This document shows, piece after piece, positions 49,439 through 58,908 of a stretch of DNA of 64,000 nt (its first letter is position 1; each line of letters begins with the position of its first letter). Under the pieces are notes generated by a model. It had not been told where the DNA came from. It ran no database searches and saw only the letters and a program-made list of their open reading frames with translations. The stretch is from assembly GCF_022347565.1 (NCBI RefSeq), contig NZ_JAKRGH010000002.1, forward strand, positions 124,001 to 188,000, in the 5' to 3' direction. The DNA comes from Vibrio sp. Of7-15 (GTDB lineage Bacteria > Pseudomonadota > Gammaproteobacteria > Enterobacterales > Vibrionaceae). Both the position numbers and the translations under genes were made by a program.

Positions 49439-49468
49439 AAAAAAGCCAGCGGTTAAACTGGCTTTTTT
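49439..49468 (-). terminator. Terminator of the RND efflux operon
   Basis: AAAAGCCAG (49441-49449) pairs with CTGGCTTTT (49458-49466); both flanks are A- or T-rich. Confidence 0.85.
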
Positions 49469-49488
49469 ATTTGGTTTACAGCGTGTTT

Positions 49489-52400
49489 TTAGGCAGTTTT
49501 ATTTTTAAAACTCATCCATACATCATTATTTTTTAGTTTTTCCATTGCCACATAAGCGATTGGAACCACAAATAATGAGAAGAAAGTGCCGGCAATTAAG
49601 CCCCCCACGAGTACTAAGCCAATGTTAATTCGGCCAATAGAACCTGGGCCTGATGCTAATGCCAGTGGTAAAGAGCCCAGAATCATGGTGATGGCTGTCA
49701 TTAAGATCGGGCGCAGTCGTGATTGTGCGCTGCTTAATGCTGCGGCAATTGGTGTGAGCCCGCGTTTTAGTTCGGTGTTGGCAAATTCCACCAATAGAAT
49801 ACCGTGTTTGGTGACAAGGCCCACCAAGGTCAGGAGTCCAATGTTGGTGTAGATATTCATGCTTTGACCAGTAGCAGCTAACGTCAGTAGAGCGCCAACA
49901 ATACACAGTGGAACAGTCAACAGAATGATCAAAGGATCAACAAAGCTTTCAAATTGTGCTGCCAGAATCAAGTAGACAAAGACAACAGCCAGTAAGAATA
50001 AGATCAGTGTTCCTTGTTGGGAGTCCATCAAGTCTTTTACGACACCGTTGTAGTGGTACTGCTGTGATCCTTGCAGTAAGTTTGGTACTTCTTTATCTAT
50101 AAAGGTTTTGATGTCACTTGCGCTGTAACCAGGCATTAATGTTGCCGTGATTTTTGCGCTGTCTTCACCCATGTAGGTTAAGATGTTTGATTCTCCTGTT
50201 GTTTGTTCAATTGATACAAATTGCGATAGTGGCAGGCTTTGTCCGGATTCTGAATTGACGTAGATCTTGTTTAAGATGCTGAAGTCAGACAGTTGAGCAC
50301 GATTAAGCTGTACTTGTACTGGGTAAGTAAACCCATCGGTAGATTGTAAATCTGTTGCTTTTACCGAGCCTAAGAACGTGGATAGGGCATTGGTAATGTC
50401 CCCGTAATTGACACCAGATAAGGCCAAAGCATTTCGATCTATGGTCAGGTCGTATTGCAGTTGATCTTTCAGCATAGAATTCGAAACGTTAGTGAGCCCT
50501 GGGTACTCTTCCAGTAGCTTCACAACGTTGTCCGCTGTTTTTGCCAGTGTTTCAGTGTCTCTGTCTAATGTGGTGACCTGTAAATCCAGGCCCGTCGCTA
50601 CATTTAAACTATCAGCAGAGCGAACAGTGAACGACACATTGTAAGCGGAAAGATCTTTGTTGGCTTGGGCAATAAGATCGGCAATCACTTGATCAATGTC
50701 TTCAGTGCGCTCTCCCCACGGCTTAAGTAGGACATGGTTCGTTGGTGCGCCTTCAATGTACGATAAGTTGGTTTGAATTGAATTTTGTTCGGTGAAAATA
50801 GAGTTCAATTCAGCATTATGTTTCTCGTGATAGCTTCGGCCTGCGCCAGTTGGAGCATCGGAAGACACTTCAATGAAACCGGAATCTTCAGTTGGTAGTA
50901 GCACTTGTGGAATGTGCCAGTAAGCAGCACCTGCTAGCCCTAAAAGAACCATAGTAACGCTTGCCAATATGGCTTTACGGTTCAGCCACTTTTTTAATAT
51001 GGAAATATAGCCATCAGTCACTCGATTTAAGCTCGCATCAATAACGGCAAACCAGCGTGGTTTTTTGGTTACTGGGCGCATTAAGCGAGCGCTCATCATT
51101 GGTGAGAGTGTCAGAGCCACTAGGCCAGAAATAATCACCGCCGCAGAAAGCGTAAATGAAAATTGCTTAAATAAGTTGGCTGTTAGACCGCTCATAAAGC
51201 CGATTGGCATGTACACCACGGCTAAGGTCAGCGTCATAGAAATAACAGGAAAGACAATTTCTTTACTGCCTTTTAAGGCCGCTTCTAGTGGGGTTGCGCC
51301 TTCTTCGATATGGCGATAACAGTTTTCAGCCACAACAATGGCATCATCAACCACTAAGCCTATCGCTAAGATGATGGCCAAAATGGTGAGCACGTTAATA
51401 CTAAAGCCCAGTAAGTGCATGACCGCAAATACGCCGATCACACACACAGGAATGGTGATGATAGGGATAGACGCAATACGGATGTTACCAAGGAACAACA
51501 AAATGACCGCAGAAACAAGAACCACAGCTTCCAGAATGGTTTTGAAGCCTTCGCTGATGGCTGCATCAATGAAATCGGCTTGGTTATACACCATTTCCAT
51601 GGTCATGTTGTCTGGCAGCGTGGTGTTGATTTGCTCGATCTTGGCTTGAACCGTTTCCGCCACTGTTACTGGATTAGCACTGGTTAATGGCAAAATTTGT
51701 AGCGACATGGCCGCCGAACCATCAACCGATAATTGACTTGGTGACAGGCTTTCTTCACCCATTTCCACTTTTGCTATGTCTTTAATACGAACAATTTTGC
51801 CATTATCAACACGTAGGACGAGGTTTTTTACATCATCAATGCTATCAAGTTGGTTGATCGGATTAATGGCGAAGTCTTTCACTTCCCCTTTGATGGTACC
51901 TGCGGTGAACGTGGCATTAAATGAGCTTAATGTGGACACCACCTGACTTGCACTGACGTTAAGTGCACTCATACGCTCTGGCTGTAGCCACACGCGAACC
52001 GCTTTGGATGAGCCACCGTATGGGCCCCACACGGCACCAACACCTGGCAGGTGCTTAATTTGAGGCACAAGTTGCTGACTAATGTGATCATGCATGGCCT
52101 GCTTTGCTTCAGGGCTGCTGTCGCTGGTGGTGAACAGAATGATGTTACTAGCACTGTTTGTTTTGCCTGAATCATCCGTTACCGTTGGCTTGTCCGTCAT
52201 GCTTGGTGGGAAGTCGTTGATCGCATCAATGTTGCTTCTGAGTTTATTCATGGTGTTGTCGTAATCAACATCATCAAAGAAGCGAATATCCAAACTACAG
52301 CTGTTTTCGCTGCAGTTTGTTGTCATGGTATCAACGCCATCTAAGCCAGTGACGGCATTAATGAGCTTGTCGGCAACATTGCGAGACATGAACTCGGCAC

Positions 52401-52563
52401 TGGCACCTGTAATATTGGCTTGAACGCTGGCGCTTGGCGTTTCATATTCTGGAAAATATTTTATATCGAGCTTTTGAAATGCGAGTAGGCCAAGTATGAC
52501 AATGGCAATACTCAGCACGCTCGCAAATACAGGGTGTTTAATGCAGACTTCTGGTAATCGCAT
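49489..52563 (-). CDS. RND multidrug efflux permease (HAE1/AcrB type)
   Basis: The 1024-residue protein has the twelve-helix, two-loop plan of AcrB-type RND pumps. It begins 'LPEVCIKHPVFASVLSIAIV', has the proton-relay aspartates in AIGLVVDDAIVVAENCYRH (near residue 405) and the closing helix region 'INIGLVLVGGLIAGTFFSLF'. It would export drugs or metabolites using the proton or sodium gradient. The adaptor gene lies 41 bp upstream; no outer-membrane channel is encoded here, so a TolC elsewhere is presumably used. Which Vex pump it corresponds to is not clear. Confidence 0.93.
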   Translation of the reverse strand: MRLPEVCIKHPVFASVLSIAIVILGLLAFQKLDIKYFPEYETPSASVQANITGASAEFMSRNVADKLINAVTGLDGVDTMTTNCSENSCSLDIRFFDDVDYDNTMNKLRSNIDAINDFPPSMTDKPTVTDDSGKTNSASNIILFTTSDSSPEAKQAMHDHISQQLVPQIKHLPGVGAVWGPYGGSSKAVRVWLQPERMSALNVSASQVVSTLSSFNATFTAGTIKGEVKDFAINPINQLDSIDDVKNLVLRVDNGKIVRIKDIAKVEMGEESLSPSQLSVDGSAAMSLQILPLTSANPVTVAETVQAKIEQINTTLPDNMTMEMVYNQADFIDAAISEGFKTILEAVVLVSAVILLFLGNIRIASIPIITIPVCVIGVFAVMHLLGFSINVLTILAIILAIGLVVDDAIVVAENCYRHIEEGATPLEAALKGSKEIVFPVISMTLTLAVVYMPIGFMSGLTANLFKQFSFTLSAAVIISGLVALTLSPMMSARLMRPVTKKPRWFAVIDASLNRVTDGYISILKKWLNRKAILASVTMVLLGLAGAAYWHIPQVLLPTEDSGFIEVSSDAPTGAGRSYHEKHNAELNSIFTEQNSIQTNLSYIEGAPTNHVLLKPWGERTEDIDQVIADLIAQANKDLSAYNVSFTVRSADSLNVATGLDLQVTTLDRDTETLAKTADNVVKLLEEYPGLTNVSNSMLKDQLQYDLTIDRNALALSGVNYGDITNALSTFLGSVKATDLQSTDGFTYPVQVQLNRAQLSDFSILNKIYVNSESGQSLPLSQFVSIEQTTGESNILTYMGEDSAKITATLMPGYSASDIKTFIDKEVPNLLQGSQQYHYNGVVKDLMDSQQGTLILFLLAVVFVYLILAAQFESFVDPLIILLTVPLCIVGALLTLAATGQSMNIYTNIGLLTLVGLVTKHGILLVEFANTELKRGLTPIAAALSSAQSRLRPILMTAITMILGSLPLALASGPGSIGRINIGLVLVGGLIAGTFFSLFVVPIAYVAMEKLKNNDVWMSFKNKTA

Positions 52564-52604
52564 TGTTTTCTCCTGTGGGTGATTGAATTAGGGATTAAAG
52601 CTTA

Positions 52605-53708
52605 TTATTTAGTTTCTTGTAGTTTCGCTTCTTGTGGCTTGGTTTCTTCTGTGTCGTGATTTTTTATGGCTACACTATCGCCTTGAGCCAGCTTTTGTTG
52701 CCCAGTTGCGACAACTTGTTCATCAGCAACTAAGCCGTTGGTGATGGCGACCATGCCGTTGTTCATGTTTTTCCCTAACTGCACTTGTTTCTGTACTGCT
52801 TGGTTATTTTCAATGACCCACACAAAACGTTGATCATTTTTTGCAAACACTGAGTTTTGCGGTACCGCTAATACACTTTGGCTTTGATCCAAGTGGTGAG
52901 TAATGTTGGTAAACATACCCGGTGCGAGTTTTCGGTCGGCGTTTTTAATTCGAGCAAAAACACTGATGCGACCTGAGTTGGCATCGACAGACGGTGCCAC
53001 ATACGTTACTTGGCCTTCAAATTCTTGTTCTGGGTAAGCTTCGACTGAAATAGTGACTTTTTGATCGGTATTGATTTTTCCAATCATCTCTTGGCCTAAC
53101 GAGTACTGAACTTCAATTGGATCGAGGTTTACTAAATTGACTAAGGCCGTTGAACTTGAAATGTTGCTGCCAACAGACAAGGTAAAGCTGCTTAGTTGGC
53201 CATTGAATGGTGCAACAATTTTATAGTCATCTAAGATGGATTGCTTTTGCAGTAAGTCGGCCGTGGCTAGACGTACCTGCTCTTCAAGTTCTTCAAAATC
53301 TTGCTTAGATAAGGCGTCAGGTTGTTTCTTCAGTAAGTCGGTGGTTCGATTTAGCTTATTTTGGGCAATTTTTAGATTACTTTTAGCTTTATCGAGTTCG
53401 GCGGTGGCTTGGGTATTTTCTAGGTTGGCAATCACGTCGCCTTTTTTAACGTTAGCACCGTCAGCAAAGTAGATATTTTTTAGCTGGCCATTTGTTTTAA
53501 ATGTCAGCTCTGCATAATCGATGGCATGCAATTTACCAACATCAGTCACTTGGGATGGTATTTGATGTTTTTTAACTGAAGTCACTGTTACAGGTACAGA
53601 ATTTTGGCTAGTAGCTTCAACTGCCTCATTGGTATTTGCATTAGAAAGCAGAGGGAGCGTGATCATACCGGCTGCAAATAGAGCGAGAGCAAAAAGGCTT
53701 TTTGTCAT
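52605..53708 (-). CDS. RND efflux periplasmic adaptor (membrane fusion protein)
   Basis: The 367-residue protein has an N-terminal signal segment (residues 5-25), a lipoyl-like domain, an alpha-helical hairpin (about 105-155, 'AELDKAKSNLKIAQNKLNRT') and beta-barrel domains ending with 'VATGQQKLAQGDSVAIKN'. No lipobox cysteine is seen, so it is not a lipoprotein; it may stay anchored by the N-terminal helix. The last residues form a near-repeat of TKPQEAKLQETK. It is the first gene of the pump operon. Confidence 0.92.
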   Translation of the reverse strand: MTKSLFALALFAAGMITLPLLSNANTNEAVEATSQNSVPVTVTSVKKHQIPSQVTDVGKLHAIDYAELTFKTNGQLKNIYFADGANVKKGDVIANLENTQATAELDKAKSNLKIAQNKLNRTTDLLKKQPDALSKQDFEELEEQVRLATADLLQKQSILDDYKIVAPFNGQLSSFTLSVGSNISSSTALVNLVNLDPIEVQYSLGQEMIGKINTDQKVTISVEAYPEQEFEGQVTYVAPSVDANSGRISVFARIKNADRKLAPGMFTNITHHLDQSQSVLAVPQNSVFAKNDQRFVWVIENNQAVQKQVQLGKNMNNGMVAITNGLVADEQVVATGQQKLAQGDSVAIKNHDTEETKPQEAKLQETK

Positions 53709-53818
53709 TTTTATAACCTGAATCTATGGAGTTGGCGCAAGTATAAAAATGAGAGGGGTCTGTTAATGTCAGCGCTGAGTGAGAGAATGTCAGAAAATAG
53801 TTTCTTTACGTAAATTTA

Positions 53819-53847
53819 CAAAAAAGACCAGCACGATGGCTGGCCTT
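53819..53847 (-). terminator. sodB terminator
   Basis: AAGACCAGC (53824-53832) and GCTGGCCTT (53839-53847) pair with one mismatch; the minus strand then has TTTTTT. Confidence 0.75.
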
Positions 53848-53873
53848 GTAACGATTTCGTTAAGCAGGAGAAA

Positions 53874-54458
53874 TTAAGCTGCTAGGTTTTTCGCTACGAA
53901 TTCCCAGTTTACAAGTGCCCAGAAAGCATTCATGTAATCAGGACGTACATTGCGGAAATCAATGTAGTAAGCGTGTTCCCATAGGTCAACAGTTAGAAGA
54001 GGAGTAGTACCTTCTTCAGTTAGTGGCGTAGCTGCGTTAGACGTGTTCACGATTTCTAGAGAACCGTCAGCTTTCTTAACAAGCCAAGTCCAAGAAGAAC
54101 CGAAGTTGTTGATTGCAGAATCAGTGAACTTCGCTTTGAACTCTTCGAAAGAACCAAATGCTTTGTTGATTGCATCTGCAACGTCGCCAGTTGGCTCACC
54201 GCCAGCGTTTGGCGCTAGACAGTGCCAGTAGAACGTGTGGTTCCAGATTTGTGCTGCGTTGTTGAATACACCACCAGTAGATGTTTTGATGATCTCTTCT
54301 AGAGATTTGCCTTCAAACTCAGTACCTGGGATAAGGCCGTTTAGCTTAACAACATAAGTGTTGTGGTGCTTACCGTGGTGGAAATCTAGAGTTTCTGCTG
54401 AGATATGTGGTTCTAGTGCATCTTTTGCGTAAGGAAGAGCTGGTAATTCGAAAGACAT
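53874..54458 (-). CDS. sodB: Iron superoxide dismutase SodB
   Basis: SodB converts superoxide to hydrogen peroxide and oxygen in the cytoplasm. The 194-residue protein begins [20 protein letters not shown] and has metal-ligand His in [10 protein letters not shown] and NHTFYWHC, and Asp/His in [11 protein letters not shown]. The residues [10 protein letters not shown] and the absence of Mn-type signatures favour the iron form. ATG at 54458 has GGAGAAACGAGCA upstream; five further codons are open but unsupported. Confidence 0.97.
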   Translation of the reverse strand: MSFELPALPYAKDALEPHISAETLDFHHGKHHNTYVVKLNGLIPGTEFEGKSLEEIIKTSTGGVFNNAAQIWNHTFYWHCLAPNAGGEPTGDVADAINKAFGSFEEFKAKFTDSAINNFGSSWTWLVKKADGSLEIVNTSNAATPLTEEGTTPLLTVDLWEHAYYIDFRNVRPDYMNAFWALVNWEFVAKNLAA

Positions 54459-54705
54459 TGCTCGTTTCTCCATTATAGTGGGTAGGGATTTTAGCCCCTA
54501 ACATTGCTTCCAGTGATTATTATTTTTTGTGTCTATTGTCTTTTACGACTGACTGAAATTTATTTTAGCAAGTTTTTACTTTATTAAAAGCCTAATCCGT
54601 AAATATTTGCCATATTAATGCCCCTATTAACGATAGGCATTTTTTTCTGTGGCGTTACAAAGTAGAATCAATCTAACAGTAACCAGTGACCATTTAGAGG
54701 AAACA

Positions 54706-55044
54706 ATGGAAACTATCGAAAAGATCAAACAGCAGATTGCTGAGAACCACATCCTTCTTTACATGAAAGGTTCACCAAAACTACCTAGCTGTGGTTTTTC
54801 TTCTCAAGCATCTCAAGCACTTATGGGCTGTGGTGAGAAATTTGCTTACGTAGATATTCTACAAAATCCAGACATTCGCGCTGAGCTTCCAAAGTACGCA
54901 CAGTGGCCAACTTTCCCTCAACTTTGGGTTGAAGGTGAGCTAATCGGTGGTTGTGACATTATTTTGGAAATGTTCCAAAAAGGTGAACTACAGCCAATTA
55001 TTAAAGAAGCAGCAGAGCGCCACGCAGCATCAGACGCTGAGTAA
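54706..55044 (+). CDS. grxD: Monothiol glutaredoxin GrxD (Grx4)
   Basis: GrxD is a CGFS-type glutaredoxin that handles Fe-S clusters with BolA-like partners. The 112-residue protein has the active-site SCGFS near residue 29 and the glutathione-site residues in 'WPTFPQLWVEGELIGGCDII'. AGAGGAAACA precedes ATG 54706; the open frame extends upstream to 54649 but is not conserved. It is divergent from sodB. Confidence 0.97.
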   Translation: METIEKIKQQIAENHILLYMKGSPKLPSCGFSSQASQALMGCGEKFAYVDILQNPDIRAELPKYAQWPTFPQLWVEGELIGGCDIILEMFQKGELQPIIKEAAERHAASDAE

Positions 55045-55070
55045 AGATGCGTTAAGCTTTAACCTAATAG

Positions 55071-55102
55071 AAAGCCCTAGCTATTGAGCTGGGGCTTTTT
55101 TT
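55071..55102 (+). terminator. grxD terminator
   Basis: AAAGCCCTAGCT (55071-55082) pairs with AGCTGGGGCTTT (one G-T), followed by T residues. Confidence 0.88.
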
Positions 55103-55235
55103 ATAAAGCAGATTATTTGTGATTTAGAATTGCAAAATGCAAAAGGATGTTTTTAATTGATTGAAAAATAAAGGTTAAAATATTGGCGGCTATTTTGCTG
55201 TCTGGCTTTTATCTCAATATGTAAAGGGAAGTCAG

Positions 55236-56873
55236 ATGAATTTAAAGCAATGTAGTGTTTTATTTATTCCGTTTATAGCTAGCCCTTCTTATGCCATTAC
55301 TTATGAGCACCCGTCTGGGGATCCCGAAATCGGGTATAGCCTATTGGGTAAACCAAGTTCTGCTGTAAATGTGAGCGCGAGCTTACCCAGTGATGTTCTT
55401 ACCAACGTCTACTCTATGTTGCCTGAAGGGAAGGCGGTTAATTCGGATTACATCGCTTCTGATATTCAAACCAATATTAGTATTGATAGCGATTTAGTGG
55501 GTCATGCGACGGTGAAAGTCACTTTTCTGAATGAAGGTGCTTGGTATCGCAATAGCATGGGGTATTTTGTTTACCCGACGGATGCTCCACCGACCTCCAT
55601 CGCAGACGTTGCCAGCCATAACATTATTTTTCCAAACGCCTCCAAACCACCTGAAGGGGAATTAGAAGAAGGGGATCAAGTTGAACTTGGCATTGAACTT
55701 CTTGCTGGGCAGAGCATTGGTTTTTTCATTATTCCTCATGGTTGGGGACTTGGAGGAACGTATGGAAACATTCAGTGGGATGGGCCGTGGAGCCAGCCAT
55801 TCTACAGTTGGTCAAACTTAAATCCTGAAGTGGAATACATTAATAAGCGCCATAATGTGCTGTTTATCGATACTTTGAACCAGTTTTTGGTGATGGGGTT
55901 TGATGATCAAACTTGGGACTATGGTGATAAAGATTTTAACGATTTGCTTTTTACTGTGCATGTGACGCCTTTTAATGCCGTTGATGGCGTGAACATGGAC
56001 GGTTCTTTAGATGCTGATGCTTATTATCCGTTAGAGCACAGCAGTGACGGCGAAGATGTTGTGAGCTATTACCCTTCGTTAACCGGTGTTGCCACACTAG
56101 CATTTGAAGACAATTGGCCCCATGAAGGGGATTATGACTACAACGACTTTGTTACCCAATATCACTTTACTCAGACTCACAATAGTCAGAATGAATTAAA
56201 GTCGCTTCAAGCAAGTTACACGGTTCAAGCTATTGGGGCCAATTATCATAATGGCTTTGCACTACGTTTACCCAATGTTGCAAAAACAAACATAAAGTCT
56301 GCCACTTTGACACTCAACGGCACCCCAGTAAGCCATGAATTTATCGATGCATTGAACGATGAAGCGGTCTTTATTATTTCAAATGATCTCTGGGAAGACG
56401 TGAGTACCGATTGTGGGATGTTCCGTACTTTTCAAGACTGCCGAGAAGCGGTCAGCTCTGAATTTCAGCTTAATGTCGAATTAACAACGCCAGTGGCAGC
56501 GTCGCTGGTGGGACGAGCTCCGTATGACCCATTTATTTTTGCGACCCCTGATATTTACCATGGTTTGTTTGGGCCGACTTATCCGCCAGGCCGTACTTGG
56601 GAGCTACACCTTAAAGGCTTTGATGGAACATCTGCGTTTAATGCTGGTTTTTTAGGAACCTATGATGATAAATCCGCCGGGGATTACTGTTTTATCAATG
56701 AAAACAATGTGCCTTGGGTACTCAATATTGCGGATCGTTGGGATCACCCTAAGGAAAACAGTGACATTATTCAAACGTATAACGATGTGTTGGAGTGGGT
56801 GAATAGCGATGGGTTTACTCATACCGACTGGTATAAACGTGAGCGTGGCGTGACGTCTCGTTTGTATGAATAG
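55236..56873 (+). CDS. Secreted LruC-domain protein with DUF4114-like segment
   Basis: The 545-residue protein has a signal peptide (cleaved near SYA/ITYE, residue 20). A DUF4114-like segment around 150-245 ends with YGDKDFNDLLFTVHV, and an LruC-domain segment from about 280 begins FEDNWPHEGDYDYNDFV. Both contain Asp-rich D-x-D-Y/F-N-D motifs that look like calcium-binding loops. LruC-domain proteins are secreted or surface proteins of unknown function. The lipoprotein gene starts nine bases after the stop, so they form a pair. Confidence 0.85.
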   Translation: MNLKQCSVLFIPFIASPSYAITYEHPSGDPEIGYSLLGKPSSAVNVSASLPSDVLTNVYSMLPEGKAVNSDYIASDIQTNISIDSDLVGHATVKVTFLNEGAWYRNSMGYFVYPTDAPPTSIADVASHNIIFPNASKPPEGELEEGDQVELGIELLAGQSIGFFIIPHGWGLGGTYGNIQWDGPWSQPFYSWSNLNPEVEYINKRHNVLFIDTLNQFLVMGFDDQTWDYGDKDFNDLLFTVHVTPFNAVDGVNMDGSLDADAYYPLEHSSDGEDVVSYYPSLTGVATLAFEDNWPHEGDYDYNDFVTQYHFTQTHNSQNELKSLQASYTVQAIGANYHNGFALRLPNVAKTNIKSATLTLNGTPVSHEFIDALNDEAVFIISNDLWEDVSTDCGMFRTFQDCREAVSSEFQLNVELTTPVAASLVGRAPYDPFIFATPDIYHGLFGPTYPPGRTWELHLKGFDGTSAFNAGFLGTYDDKSAGDYCFINENNVPWVLNIADRWDHPKENSDIIQTYNDVLEWVNSDGFTHTDWYKRERGVTSRLYE

Positions 56874-56881
56874 GAGGCATT

Positions 56882-57340
56882 ATGAAGCAGGCAATATTAT
56901 TGATAGGGATGGTTATTGGTGCGGTTTCTAGTTTGTCGGGGTGCGGTGGTGGCGATGGAGGTTCAACAACAGGATCGGCTTCATCCTCGCCAGTCGCTAG
57001 TGAACTGACAACGTCGGATGATCTTGTGGCATCGGCGGAATTTGATTTTCGTGTCGACAGAGAGATTACCGTCACGATTCAAGGAAAGTCTGATCAGCCT
57101 GGGGCGTATAGTATTTATTATGATTATTCCCACTACAATGAAGAATACGATCGTTATTACCCAGATAGTACAACCAAAATTGTGACCATTAACGGGGCAG
57201 CTACGCATATTCCAGTTAGCATTAATGATAACTGGAAGCACTTAGTCGTTGAGTGGCTGCCGTATTCAGGTAAAGAGCGAGAGCTATACCAGTTGGTGCC
57301 CATTAGCGAAAACGATAGTTACTTTATTGATATGCGCTAA
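56882..57340 (+). CDS. Lipoprotein co-encoded with the LruC protein
   Basis: The 152-residue protein has a lipoprotein signal and lipobox LSGC, a Gly/Ser-rich linker (residues 22-40) and a compact beta-rich domain with many Tyr and Asp residues ('YSIYYDYSHYNEEYDRYYPD'). I do not recognise a family. Spacing of nine bases after the LruC gene, with AGGAGG before the ATG, shows co-translation. It may anchor or assist the LruC protein; that is inference. Confidence 0.8.
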   Translation: MKQAILLIGMVIGAVSSLSGCGGGDGGSTTGSASSSPVASELTTSDDLVASAEFDFRVDREITVTIQGKSDQPGAYSIYYDYSHYNEEYDRYYPDSTTKIVTINGAATHIPVSINDNWKHLVVEWLPYSGKERELYQLVPISENDSYFIDMR

Positions 57341-57353
57341 TTTTTCTTTGGTT

Positions 57354-58823
57354 TTACTTTTGCCCTGATTGAGAGATCAGGGCTTTTTCGATTTGGTTCG
57401 CGGCGTCTAAATCACCGAATAATTCAATGAGCTGTATTTTGTCTACTGGGATATTGTTGCTTTCGACTTCATTCAAATCAGGGAAAGGGATCATGTCAGG
57501 CGTGTTGTCGATCATTTCTTCCATCAGTTCCAGTTCAGTTAGGTACTCATCTTCTTGAGCATAATGTGCTTTTTGAGCATCTTGCACTATGGGCTTTGGG
57601 GTTTTGGCTTTGGAGTGAGCAGATAGCGCTGATGAAGGGGTATTTTTCGGCGAAGGTAGAATCGCTGTAATATGGCTAGGCTCTAGTGGCGACAGTGAAA
57701 TTGACCAGATTTTATCGTGTTGTACTGGCGTTTCTAATGGCTCTTTATCGAGTAACACGAGTAGCACATCTTGTAAGTTTGTTTTGATCCATTGTGCTGA
57801 TAATGCCAGTTCTTGCCACAATCTTTTTTCAATGAACAGCAGGCTTGCTTTAGTGGAAGCGACTTCAGTTGCCAGTTGTTCAAAGCTATCAAGGTGGTGG
57901 CAATAAGGGACGATGTGATGCAAGTTCAACGCGTTTATCAGGTCTGTAAACGTTGGCAGCTCATCCACAATAATAAGGGCATTTGGCTTGGATCTGTGGG
58001 GCTGTTGTGAATAAGAAACATTGAGCTCTGAGGCAATTTTAAGTTTATGCTCGGTTTGTTTTAGTTTTTCTTGAACATGAGCAAGCTGGTTTTGCAGTTC
58101 GGTGTTTGTTTTTTCACTTTCTTGAATCAGCTGACAGTACTTATTTTCGACTTCTTCTTGTCTGGTTATATCATTCATTGCAACGACTAATCCATTAGCT
58201 TCATGGTTAAGTAAATAGGGGTGCTTTTCATAGTGAAGATGATGTTCTTCTCCACGAATAAAACTGGTCATCTCTTGTGATGTCAGTGTATCTCCTTGTA
58301 GTACGAGCCGATCTTCTGTTTGATGTTTGGCGGACTGTATTGGGGTCAGGTAGGCCAATTCATGATCATCTTGGTGAATTATCTGTTCTGGTGATAACTG
58401 AAATAGTTGATAAAAAGCAGAGTTGGCGTTAATTGGAATTCCTTTGTGATCCTTAATTAGGATAGGCGATGGAACGATATTAAGAATGGTTTTATTAAGT
58501 TCTTTTAATGAGCGGTACTTTTCTTCTAAAGTTTGCTGTTTAAGTTTGGCTTGCCTCAGTTTTAGTATGACTTTACTTACCCAATATAGAGACAATAATA
58601 GGCAGAATATGCTGAACAGAGCCGTTATATGTACGATGCCAGCTTGAGGAAAAAAAGCTTGTAGTTCATTACTGGCCAATAAAATATATGAAAGAAGAGT
58701 ATCGGTGGATTGGGTGAGAAATTGAATCGCTTCATGTCCATCAGTACTCACTGTTATGAGGATGCTGTTGGCAGGCATGAACAGCCCCAATCCGATGATA
58801 GATAACCAAATAACTCTTCCCAT
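57354..58823 (-). CDS. Membrane PAS protein with degenerate receiver-like domain
   Basis: The 489-residue protein has two N-terminal helices (about 4-22 and 63-85), a coiled coil, a PAS domain (about 110-220, 'NIVPSPILIKDHKGIPINAN'), a second coiled coil (about 222-270) and a region around 283-390 with the strand pattern of a receiver. In that region the phospho-acceptor Asp is absent ('SLLFIEKRLW' replaces the usual DxxMP strand). An acidic tail ends the protein. There is no HisKA or ATPase domain. It lies downstream of the response regulator gene, 85 bp away. Confidence 0.72.
   Translation of the reverse strand: MGRVIWLSIIGLGLFMPANSILITVSTDGHEAIQFLTQSTDTLLSYILLASNELQAFFPQAGIVHITALFSIFCLLLSLYWVSKVILKLRQAKLKQQTLEEKYRSLKELNKTILNIVPSPILIKDHKGIPINANSAFYQLFQLSPEQIIHQDDHELAYLTPIQSAKHQTEDRLVLQGDTLTSQEMTSFIRGEEHHLHYEKHPYLLNHEANGLVVAMNDITRQEEVENKYCQLIQESEKTNTELQNQLAHVQEKLKQTEHKLKIASELNVSYSQQPHRSKPNALIIVDELPTFTDLINALNLHHIVPYCHHLDSFEQLATEVASTKASLLFIEKRLWQELALSAQWIKTNLQDVLLVLLDKEPLETPVQHDKIWSISLSPLEPSHITAILPSPKNTPSSALSAHSKAKTPKPIVQDAQKAHYAQEDEYLTELELMEEMIDNTPDMIPFPDLNEVESNNIPVDKIQLIELFGDLDAANQIEKALISQSGQK
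57362..57388 (+). terminator. Terminator of the LruC operon, inside the convergent gene
   Basis: GCCCTGAT (57362-57369) pairs with ATCAGGGC (57376-57383), followed by TTTTT on the plus strand. It lies within the 3' coding end of the PAS gene on the other strand. Confidence 0.75.
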
Positions 58824-58908
58824 GTAGAACCTAATAATTTAAGGAATCATACAGTTAGTTTAGAAGAGTTTTACTTAGTCCGAGCTAATGAGTTTGGTTA
58901 TTGCTCGT

